Notes under the pieces: model-generated
Seen by the model: the letters and a program-made list of their open reading frames with translations, nothing else
Told to the model about the DNA's origin: nothing
Database searches by the model: none
Source: CAZNEZ01 sp964572475
GTDB lineage: Bacteria; Bacillota; Clostridia; Lachnospirales; Lachnospiraceae
Direction: 5' to 3'
Assembly (NCBI GenBank): GCA_964572475.1
Contig: CAZNEZ010000030.1
Location: forward strand, 1 to 28,353
Length of the DNA stretch: 28,353 nucleotides
Part shown: in pieces, positions 15,525-22,435 of the stretch
Layout of the letters: every line of letters starts with the position of its first letter
Position numbering within the stretch: the first letter of the stretch is position 1
Position numbers and translations under genes: made by a program

Positions 15525-16748
15525 ATGAAAGAAAAAGTTATTTTAGCTTATTCAGGCGGATTAGACACAACAGCAATTATACCTTGGTTAAAGGAAAACT
15601 ACGATTATGATGTAGTTTGCGTATGTGCTGATGTTGGACAGGGCAATGAATTGGATGGTCTTGAAGAAAGAGCCAAATTATCTGGTGCTGAAAAATTATA
15701 CATAGAACATCTTACAGATGAATTTGTAGATGATTACGTTATCCCTTGTGTACAGGCTAACGCTGTATATGAGAATAAATATTTACTTGGTACTTCAATG
15801 GCCAGACCTGTTATTGCCAAACGTCTTGTAGAAATCGCAAGACAAGAAGGTGCTGTTGCTATCTGTCATGGCGCAACAGGCAAAGGAAATGATCAGGTTC
15901 GTTTTGAATTAGGAATTAAAGCTTTAGCTCCAGACCTTAAGATTATTGCTCCTTGGAGATGCAATGATACATGGAAAATGCAGTCACGTGAAGAAGAAAT
16001 AGAATACTGCAAACAGCACGGAATCGATCTTCCTTTCTCTACAGATTCCAGTTACAGCCGTGACCGTAACTTATGGCACATCAGTCATGAAGGCCTTGAA
16101 CTTGAAGACCCAGCTAATGAGCCAAACTATGATCACCTTCTTGTATTAGGTGTATCACCTGAAAAAGCTCCTGAAGAGGGCGAATATGTTACAATGACAT
16201 TTGAAAAAGGTGTTCCTACAAGTGTTAATGGCGAAAAAATGAAAGCTTCTGCAATTATTGAGAAATTAAATGAACTTGGTGGCAAACATGGTATTGGTAT
16301 TGTTGATATCGTTGAGAACCGTGTTGTTGGTATGAAATCACGTGGCGTTTATGAAACTCCAGGCGGAACAATTCTTATGGAAGCACATACCCAGTTAGAA
16401 GAATTAATTCTTGACCGTTCAACACTTACAGTTAAAAAAGAGATTGCTAACAAATTTGCAGATGTAGTATATGAAGGTAAATGGTTCACACCACTTCGTG
16501 AAGCTCTTCAGGCTTTTGTTGAATCAACACAGCAGTATGTGACTGGAGAAGTTAAATTTAAGCTTTACAAAGGTAACATCATTAAAGCAGGAACAACTTC
16601 ACCTTACTCATTATATAGTGAGTCACTTGCAAGCTTCACTACTGGCGAATTATATGATCACCATGATGCTGAAGGATTCATTAATCTTTTCGGACTTTCA
16701 CTTAAAGTTCGTGCAATGAAGATGGCAGAAATCGAAAAGAACAAATAA
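15525..16748 (+). CDS. argG: Argininosuccinate synthase
   Basis: Joins citrulline and aspartate with ATP to give argininosuccinate (407 aa, normal length). The PP-loop SGGLDTTAII (~10-19) binds ATP; further hallmarks are GHGATGKGNDQVRFE-like ICHGATGKGNDQVRFELG (~113-130), FSTDSSYSRDRNLWHISHEG (~178-197), EDPANEP and ENRVVGMKSRGVYETPGG (~264-281). GGAGG lies seven bases before the ATG at 15525; earlier in-frame codons back to 15474 would run through the operator region and are unlikely. It is transcribed away from argC. argH, the usual partner, is not adjacent. Downstream it converges with yfhO across a hairpin repeat array. Confidence 0.97.
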   Translation: MKEKVILAYSGGLDTTAIIPWLKENYDYDVVCVCADVGQGNELDGLEERAKLSGAEKLYIEHLTDEFVDDYVIPCVQANAVYENKYLLGTSMARPVIAKRLVEIARQEGAVAICHGATGKGNDQVRFELGIKALAPDLKIIAPWRCNDTWKMQSREEEIEYCKQHGIDLPFSTDSSYSRDRNLWHISHEGLELEDPANEPNYDHLLVLGVSPEKAPEEGEYVTMTFEKGVPTSVNGEKMKASAIIEKLNELGGKHGIGIVDIVENRVVGMKSRGVYETPGGTILMEAHTQLEELILDRSTLTVKKEIANKFADVVYEGKWFTPLREALQAFVESTQQYVTGEVKFKLYKGNIIKAGTTSPYSLYSESLASFTTGELYDHHDAEGFINLFGLSLKVRAMKMAEIEKNK

Positions 16749-16783
16749 TATTTGATTTAGTAACTTTAGAATATTAATAATAA

Positions 16784-17007
16784 GCATTCTTCTTAAATGT
16801 TTCATGTTGCTGCGCGATTTTCTATGGAGTAAAAAAGCGCTTGTCAGCACAAGCGCTTGGAAGAATGCTTCGCATTCTTCTTAAATGTTTCATGTTGCTG
16901 CACGATTTTCTATGGAGTAAAAAAGCGCTTGTCAGCACAAGCGCTTGGAAGAATGCTTCGCATTCTTCTTAAATGTTTCATGTTGCTGCACGATTTTCTA
17001 TGGAGTA
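16784..17007 (-). repeat. Tandem hairpin repeat array A (88-bp period)
   Basis: Two full 88-bp units (16784-16871, 16872-16959) and a partial third (16960-17007) differ from each other by about one base. Each full unit holds two hairpins: AAGCGCTTG/CAAGCGCTT (16835-16858, 16923-16946) and GAAGAATGC/GCATTCTTC (16860-16880, 16948-16968). Read on the minus strand, the AAGCGCTTG hairpin is followed by UUUUUU (counting two stem bases), like an intrinsic terminator. The linker has a core ATARRAAATYRYGCAG, also found in array B at 27848-28095. The array starts just after yfhO in the minus direction, so it may end yfhO transcription or form part of a structured RNA. There is no U tract in the argG direction. 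Confidence 0.85.
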
Positions 17008-17047
17008 AATATAGGGTAGGTATCTTTTTAGATACCTACCCTATATT
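17008..17047. terminator. 17-bp hairpin at the head of array A
   Basis: A perfect 17-bp stem (17008-17024 with 17031-17047) encloses a six-base loop TTTTTA. It lies between the convergent ends of argG and yfhO, 14 bases past the yfhO stop. Neither side has a strong U tract, so it could be a bidirectional end signal, an RNA-stabilising hairpin, or the first element of the repeat array. Its outer edge reads TATAATATAGG on the minus strand, the same edge as in array B. Confidence 0.6.
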
Positions 17048-17060
17048 ATATAATAGAAAC

Positions 17061-19754
17061 TTACTCCAAATCTTCGCTCTCTAGATTTGCTTCTTCTTCA
17101 TCAATAATTGAATCAACGCTCTCTATTATCCGTTGTTCTTCTAGTTGCTGCTCCTCTACCTGTTGTTCCTCTATCTGTTGTTCCTCTATCTGCTGTTCCT
17201 CTACCTGTTGTTCTTCTAATAATGTTTTCTTATTTTTCTTTACTCTATAATAAATTATTATTCCAATGAGTAACAATACAAAGAATACTGAAATGCAGAT
17301 TCCTATTACCAATCCTGGTGGTGTATACTTAAATTCAACTTTATGAGTTCCAGCCTTTACTGGTACAGCTACAAGTGCATCTTTAAAAGCTACAATATCT
17401 GTTTTTTCACCATCTACATATGCGGTCCAACCTTTATCGTAATTTATAGATGTATACATAAGTCCATCTTCATCAGCTGTAATATCACCACATATATAGT
17501 TATCTTCAAATGTTGTTATATCATATGGATGAGCATTAAGCTTCTCATAAGCGGCCTTAAATGCATTGGTATCAAAATTATATGCATATAACTGAAGATT
17601 TGTTAATGATGAATCATCTGGTGTTATTGTAATTATCGAATTAGCCGGTACCTCACCAAGGTCAACTACGTGCCTATGTTTGAGTCCTGAATAATTGTTA
17701 TTAGAAACATAAGTACCATCGGCCTGAGCTATATTAGTATAAATTTTCTCAGTATACGTTGTAAGATAAATAAATATATGTCCTGCATTTTCTGTCTCTA
17801 CTGTTACTGTAGAACCTGAAACTGTTACTCTTACCTGTTTAAACAAATCAGAAATACCTGTTGTTTCCTCTACAAACTGATTCTGTATAGCAAATGGATT
17901 ATTACCTGCAACTTCCCATGTATCATTCAAATCTTTAGGAACCATAAATCCTAATGGCAATGTATAATTATTCTTATACATATATCTTGAAGCACCTTCA
18001 TCAGATGCATACAAGCTGCACAAGTCTGTATCTTCAAGTAAATAATTGCTAAATACATACTTTACTGAAAACATTGATGAAAACAATGGTGTTGCCCCAA
18101 AATATGAATATGAATTAGTAGATTTTTCGGTTCCCATATATCCGAGGAAATCAGCTAATGATGCATTAGTAGTAGATGTAAATGTAGAAAGACCTCTATA
18201 TTGATGCCATGCAGCATCATTCTTAGTTCTTCTGCTTCCTTCTACTTTTTCAATTCTAAAGAAAGAGTTATCTCCTTCATCCTCATTTGCCTTAGCAACC
18301 ATATTTTCAATAGCAGCATTATCTTCTACATAATATGTCCTGCTTGTCTTACCAACTGCAGTTTGTTCAGTATTAATAGCCGTCTCAGCTATAGCAACTA
18401 CAAACAGAAGATATATAATTACACTTTTCTTAGTATAATTCTTTCGATATAACGTTCCTACGAGATAATATAAACCAATAAATGCCAAACTTGTATATAT
18501 AATTTCAAAACTATAATCATCACTAACATACAGTTTTTCTATTATAAGAATCAGACCTACAGCACCTGCTACTGCCGCATTAAACTGTCTTGATGTAAAT
18601 GACTTCAAGTGAAGCATTGCTTCATATCCCATAACAAGAATTAAGAATATATATATGAAAGATTCTCTTGCTGGAAGACTGTTTGGAAAATGAAATCCAT
18701 GCCAGATATAGTTAGGTATATTAGTATTAAAACTAATAAAGAATAGAATAATTAATCCAATCTTGCATGCTTTCTCTTTTTTATCCACTTTACTGCAAAT
18801 TGCATAAAGAGGAATCAATACAAATACCGCAACTGTACAATATAGATTAGGATCGTGTGCAGAAAATATTGCCGTTTCTACATTAATCAAAGACCTGGAA
18901 AGCATATCTAATATTGAAAAATAGTTAACTAATGTATCTGGAAAGTTCATATCCCCAGACACCGTTGTCTGCAATGCCAAAATCTCAGGAATAAGAATAC
19001 ATGCTGCCATTCCTCCTGCAATAACAGAATATAAAGCAAAATTCTTAAATGTAGTAATGTAATATTTCCTGTCTTTCTTAGCATTATCACATAATAATAA
19101 AACAATAAAATATAACACGCTAAATATGCAAAGCATAATAGCTATATAATAGTTGGAAAATATTGCTATTCCAAGTGAAATACAATATAAAAAGCATTTA
19201 CGCTCTTTAACAAGTCTTTCAAGTCCCAAAATAATAATTGGAAGTAAAATCATGCAGTCGAGCCACATTATATTCCAGCTAAAAGCTGCAAAATATGAAC
19301 TTAATCCATAGAAAACACCAAATACTGCAACACTTAACCCTTTAACATTAAAGTGTTTTTTAAGATAGTAAGTACATGCTGCACTAGAAAGACCAATCTT
19401 TGCAATTATAATTGCACTCATAATTTCTATTATGTGTCCTTCTGGTGCGAGTCCCAATAAAAGGTTAATTGGACTTGCCAGATAATATGCATATAATGCT
19501 GTAAAATTAATACCTCCGCCAATATTCCATGAATACGTAAGACTTCCGCCTGATGTTAATTTACTATATAATTCCTCATAAAATGGAGCATATTGATGAT
19601 ACATATCACTCCGTAGATACATCTGATCACCAAATGGATAGATTTCTCTAATAATATAAACACCAATCATAATGACTACTGGAATAATAAATGCAAGCAA
19701 TATTGCCATATTATCCTTAATCCAGTCTGAAAAAGTTCGTTTTTGTTTTAACAT
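17061..19754 (-). CDS. YfhO family polytopic membrane protein (probable envelope glycosyltransferase)
   Basis: An 897-aa membrane protein. The N-terminal part (to ~470) has about a dozen hydrophobic segments with the YfhO hallmarks YPFGDQMYLRSDMYHQYAPF (~35-54) and SWNIGGGINF; then a large extracytoplasmic region, and a last membrane segment (GICISVFFVLLLIGIIIYY, ~825). B. subtilis YfhO acts with CsbB in GlcNAc decoration of lipoteichoic acid; YfhO proteins are GT-C-like. gtrA just upstream overlaps by seven bases, so the two form a probable flippase/transferase pair. The cytoplasmic tail carries EEQQ[VIL] repeats and is very acidic. Start: ATG at 19754 fits the overlap but has GGAGGA only one base away; ATG at 19709 with AAGGA upstream is an alternative. 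Substrate not known. Confidence 0.88.
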   Translation of the reverse strand: MLKQKRTFSDWIKDNMAILLAFIIPVVIMIGVYIIREIYPFGDQMYLRSDMYHQYAPFYEELYSKLTSGGSLTYSWNIGGGINFTALYAYYLASPINLLLGLAPEGHIIEIMSAIIIAKIGLSSAACTYYLKKHFNVKGLSVAVFGVFYGLSSYFAAFSWNIMWLDCMILLPIIILGLERLVKERKCFLYCISLGIAIFSNYYIAIMLCIFSVLYFIVLLLCDNAKKDRKYYITTFKNFALYSVIAGGMAACILIPEILALQTTVSGDMNFPDTLVNYFSILDMLSRSLINVETAIFSAHDPNLYCTVAVFVLIPLYAICSKVDKKEKACKIGLIILFFISFNTNIPNYIWHGFHFPNSLPARESFIYIFLILVMGYEAMLHLKSFTSRQFNAAVAGAVGLILIIEKLYVSDDYSFEIIYTSLAFIGLYYLVGTLYRKNYTKKSVIIYLLFVVAIAETAINTEQTAVGKTSRTYYVEDNAAIENMVAKANEDEGDNSFFRIEKVEGSRRTKNDAAWHQYRGLSTFTSTTNASLADFLGYMGTEKSTNSYSYFGATPLFSSMFSVKYVFSNYLLEDTDLCSLYASDEGASRYMYKNNYTLPLGFMVPKDLNDTWEVAGNNPFAIQNQFVEETTGISDLFKQVRVTVSGSTVTVETENAGHIFIYLTTYTEKIYTNIAQADGTYVSNNNYSGLKHRHVVDLGEVPANSIITITPDDSSLTNLQLYAYNFDTNAFKAAYEKLNAHPYDITTFEDNYICGDITADEDGLMYTSINYDKGWTAYVDGEKTDIVAFKDALVAVPVKAGTHKVEFKYTPPGLVIGICISVFFVLLLIGIIIYYRVKKNKKTLLEEQQVEEQQIEEQQIEEQQVEEQQLEEQRIIESVDSIIDEEEANLESEDLE
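17130..17217 (-). repeat. 15-bp tandem repeat coding for EEQQ[V/I/L] in the yfhO tail
   Basis: About six copies of a 15-bp unit encode five EEQQ blocks, each followed by V, I or L, and a final EEQR, close to the YfhO C-terminus. As the unit is a multiple of three, copy changes keep the reading frame. The segment is likely helical or coiled and highly charged, on the cytoplasmic side. Confidence 0.9.
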
Positions 19755-20188
19755 TCCTCCGTTTTTTCCTTTCCTTTTCTAAAAATAATCAGTTTACTAA
19801 ATACATAATTTAATAACACAACCACTACTGCAATAAGTATCTTCATAACATTAATACTAAATCCAACAGCTCCTGCAAACCATAATGCAGCATCTTCAAT
19901 CAATAGTGAAAATATTCTAGCTCCTAAGAAAGATGGAATCTCTTTTACCAGAATCTTAGGTGCAAAACTCTTCACATCAAATACAAATAGTTTATTAGTA
20001 ATATATGCAAACAACACTGAAATCGCCCAGGCTATATTATTGGCTAATAATTTACCTATTCCTGCGCCATCCCTATATAGTAGAAAGAATGCTATCCAAT
20101 TAACTACCGTAGTCAGAACTCCAAAGATAAGATATGATATTGTCTCTTTATTAAGATATTTCTTAAGTAATTCTATAAATCTATTCAT
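19748..20188 (-). CDS. GtrA family membrane protein (probable lipid-linked sugar flippase)
   Basis: A 146-aa protein with four membrane segments. Family motifs are YLIFGVLTTVVNWIAF (~20-35), NNIAWAISVLFAYITNKLFVF (shown in part; AWAISVLFAYITNKLFVF ~53-70) and the last segment VVVVLLNYVFSKLIIFRK. GtrA/GtcA proteins are thought to flip undecaprenyl-phosphate sugars for decoration of O-antigen or teichoic acid. The start overlaps nothing and has AGGAG ten bases upstream. A perfect TATAAT at 20218-20213 (minus strand) may be its promoter -10, though a good -35 is not seen. The glycosyltransferase (CsbB/GtrB type) that would charge the lipid is missing from the window. Confidence 0.9.
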   Translation of the reverse strand: MNRFIELLKKYLNKETISYLIFGVLTTVVNWIAFFLLYRDGAGIGKLLANNIAWAISVLFAYITNKLFVFDVKSFAPKILVKEIPSFLGARIFSLLIEDAALWFAGAVGFSINVMKILIAVVVVLLNYVFSKLIIFRKGKEKTEEC

Positions 20189-20262
20189 ATTGGTAAAACT
20201 CCTATTTCTTGCATTATATAACTCTAAGTTATACTTTTAGCAAATTCTTTAATATTTCATAT

Positions 20263-20282
20263 ATCTTAGAACATTCTAAAAT
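20263..20282. promoter_or_regulatory. Operator-like palindrome upstream of gtrA
   Basis: ATCTTAGAA-CA-TTCTAAAAT is a 9-bp inverted repeat (one mismatch/G-U) around a two-base centre, about 45 bases upstream of the possible gtrA -10 box. The short centre argues for a protein-binding site rather than an RNA hairpin. No regulator can be assigned. The remaining gap between the cyclase fragment and gtrA (20189-20310) shows no clear terminator. Confidence 0.3.
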
Positions 20283-20310
20283 CAAACGTCTATGCAACAT
20301 TGTACTATAA

Positions 20311-20796
20311 TTACGATACAGTTACAATACAGTTTTTTCCTTTTTCCTTTGCCTGGTACATAGCACTATCTGCTGCCGTAAATAAATTTTCTGCTGACAT
20401 TCCACTTTTCCAATATGCAAGTCCACAGCTAAAAGTAACCTTTTCTTTTTCCATTTCAAGAATACTAATATCATTAAAATCTTCCCTGATTTTCTCCATA
20501 ATATAAGCAGGGTTCTCAGCTGCCACCTCTGTAAATATTATAGCAAACTCTTCTCCGCCGTATCTTGAAGCACTTATCATATCACTACAGTATTTTTTAA
20601 GTACACCTGTAAATGCCAAAAGTACTGAGTCTCCTGCTCTATGCCCATAATAATCATTTACCATTTTAAAGTCATCCAAATCAATAACTGCAACAGCAAG
20701 CGCCTTACCATCTTGCTTTATTCTGTCTATTTCAAGAGCAAGCATTGAATAAAACGCTGTATGATTATATAACCCAGTAAAATTGTCATTAAGCAG
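20311..20796 (-). CDS. Diguanylate cyclase, 3' half (GGDEF domain) of a frameshifted gene
   Basis: About 161 codons are open in this frame and encode a complete GGDEF domain, which makes cyclic di-GMP from two GTP. The domain opens with LLNDNFTGLYNHTAF (the D-x-L-T-G-L-x-N-R motif region), continues with VAVIDLDDFKMVNDYYGHRAGD (shown in part; DLDDFKMVND, YGHRAGD) and holds the active-site loop RYGGEEF; it ends with AADSAMYQAKEKGKN. The residues five before GGEEF are S-D-M-I, not R-x-x-D, so the inhibitory I-site is absent. This half follows the 5' half but one frame away across an A7 run at 20803-20797. The first conventional start in this frame would be ATG at 20745, after the domain's opening motif, so independent translation would give a broken domain. 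Confidence 0.88.
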   Translation of the reverse strand: MLNDNFTGLYNHTAFYSMLALEIDRIKQDGKALAVAVIDLDDFKMVNDYYGHRAGDSVLLAFTGVLKKYCSDMISASRYGGEEFAIIFTEVAAENPAYIMEKIREDFNDISILEMEKEKVTFSCGLAYWKSGMSAENLFTAADSAMYQAKEKGKNCIVTVS

Positions 20797-21409
20797 TTTT
20801 TTTCTCCAAATCTTCCTTTTCCTCTATACTGGCGGCAAACATCTTACGTTTAATACTCTCGTATTTTATTATTTGAGGAGTAGCATAATAAGATGCTACA
20901 ACCATTGCGAAACTAATCAGGTAATTAATGCCATAATCCAAATTATCAAATCTTCCATCAATCATCGCCTTACCTGTGCTTATTATCATAAATACAAATC
21001 CAATTCCTGTTATTCCTCTTGTCAGTTTTCGGTCTCCATAGACAGATGTAAGTATTATAGAAATAGCATATGCCACTATTACTACTGGAAACAGATTATG
21101 TACACAGGCTATACTCAAAGCCATAATCAACGAAACCAGATTAGGTATATAATTTTTAATACTATCTTCTATTCTATCGTTATTTATTAAAAAATATCCT
21201 ATCACTATTGCAATTATATTTAATATACTTGGCAAAACAATGTATACCATAACATAAAACAAAACTCCCGTTTCTATCTTACCCTTATATAAAAACGTTA
21301 AAAACGCAATCATCTCTACAATAATACATATCAATGTCAATGCAACATTTACATTCATTACGCATCTTTGCCACTTTTCATATGCCTGTTCTGTTTCTTT
21401 GTTATCCAT
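20789..21409 (-). CDS. Diguanylate cyclase, 5' half (membrane sensor part) of a frameshifted gene
   Basis: This 206-aa stretch starts with a short cytoplasmic segment and contains about five or six hydrophobic segments (for example VNVALTLICIIVEMIAFLTF, ILNIIAIVIGYFLI, VIVAYAISIILTSVY), then a charged linker KRKMFAASIEEKEDLEKK. It stops at TAA (20791-20789) only because of one extra A in a run of seven; with six A the frame continues into LLNDNFTGLYN and the GGDEF domain. The start is sound: AGGAG lies six bases before the ATG at 21409. As an intact protein it would be a membrane diguanylate cyclase of about 365 residues. It follows the PrsA-like gene by nine bases. The break could be a mutation, a phase-variable tract, transcriptional slippage or a sequencing error. 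Confidence 0.85.
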   Translation of the reverse strand: MDNKETEQAYEKWQRCVMNVNVALTLICIIVEMIAFLTFLYKGKIETGVLFYVMVYIVLPSILNIIAIVIGYFLINNDRIEDSIKNYIPNLVSLIMALSIACVHNLFPVVIVAYAISIILTSVYGDRKLTRGITGIGFVFMIISTGKAMIDGRFDNLDYGINYLISFAMVVASYYATPQIIKYESIKRKMFAASIEEKEDLEKKTA

Positions 21410-21418
21410 CTTGTTCTC

Positions 21419-22435
21419 CTAATTGCTCTGCGTAGCATTTTCCTGATATACATCAAATAAATTAGATGTATTTATATCTTCTTTATATTCAAATACTATC
21501 TTCTCCCATACATTATTATTAAACTCAGAAGTAACCTTTTCCATAAATGGATTATATTCTTCTCTAAATTTCTCTGCCTTCATATTATTTGCTACTATTT
21601 CCTTATTAGCAATAGTCCTATCTTCAATATAATCATTAGTACATTTAATTATATAAAATGCTGATTTTGATTCTATTACCTCGCTAACTTCATTAGTGCT
21701 AAGCTTAAATGCTGAATCAGCAAAATTTTCATCTACTTCTGAGCCTTTTGCTACTTCACATTCTGTTGATTCATCATCGCTTTCCTGACTTGCAAGAGTA
21801 TTAAAATCTGTACCCTGTGAAACAAGCTCTTTAATATTATTCATCTTAGCAAGAATCTCTTCTTTATTAGTATCATTATATTTTTTCATAATATATTTAA
21901 CTTTAATGACTTTAGCATCTGCATCACTAACTTCAAACTTATATTGAGCTGTCATATCATTATATACCTTTTGAGCTAAGGCCATATTGGTATATAGCGA
22001 AATAATCGTAGCTTCGTCAACTCCCATATATGAAATCTCATCATCATTTAGAGAAGTATAATATATAGATGCAGCATCTGTAACCTTGGTATTTTCAGCT
22101 TCTGTAAGTTTAATATTCTTTTCTTTTGCAAACTCTGCCATACATTTTATTGTAGATAATTGAGTCTTAACAGTATACATTATCCTGCTCTGAAGACTTT
22201 CACCATCAAAATATTTACTCCAGATATCACTTCCAAATGCATTCTCATATGTACACTGTTCATTAGTTAAAAGAAGCATAGCTTCACCTTTTGAACAGGT
22301 GCTGCCATTAATCTTAAGAATCTCATTTGAGCTAAGACCTGTTGTAAGATAAATCTTCTTACCACACCCGGATATATTAAATATAATTATTATCATTAGT
22401 ATAATAGTTGTTAATTTATATGATATTCTGCGCAT
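21419..22435 (-). CDS. PrsA/PpiC-like peptidyl-prolyl isomerase lipoprotein
   Basis: A 338-aa exported lipoprotein: hydrophobic signal ending in the lipobox FNISGC (Cys ~24), a SurA-like N-terminal chaperone region (~45-165), and a parvulin-type PpiC domain (~175-270) with KVKYIMKKY, ELVSQGTDFNTLASQESDD, GSEVDENFADSAFKLSTNEV and ESKSAFYIIKC. PrsA-type proteins fold secreted proteins on the outer face of the membrane. The parvulin active-site pattern is only loosely kept, so isomerase activity is not certain; a chaperone role is possible. Its ATG overlaps the sbcC stop by one base (TAATG). Confidence 0.85.
   Translation of the reverse strand: MRRISYKLTTIILMIIIIFNISGCGKKIYLTTGLSSNEILKINGSTCSKGEAMLLLTNEQCTYENAFGSDIWSKYFDGESLQSRIMYTVKTQLSTIKCMAEFAKEKNIKLTEAENTKVTDAASIYYTSLNDDEISYMGVDEATIISLYTNMALAQKVYNDMTAQYKFEVSDADAKVIKVKYIMKKYNDTNKEEILAKMNNIKELVSQGTDFNTLASQESDDESTECEVAKGSEVDENFADSAFKLSTNEVSEVIESKSAFYIIKCTNDYIEDRTIANKEIVANNMKAEKFREEYNPFMEKVTSEFNNNVWEKIVFEYKEDINTSNLFDVYQENATQSN

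Noticed and set aside
16857..17084. Plus-strand 75-codon open frame across array A
   Set aside because: It is made of the 88-bp repeats and their hairpins, has repeated peptide blocks, no ribosome binding site and no family resemblance.
20185..20214. Nine-codon leader peptide (ATG CAA GAA ...) overlapping the gtrA start
   Set aside because: No ribosome binding site and no repeated regulatory codons; the ATG is part of the A+T-rich -10 region.
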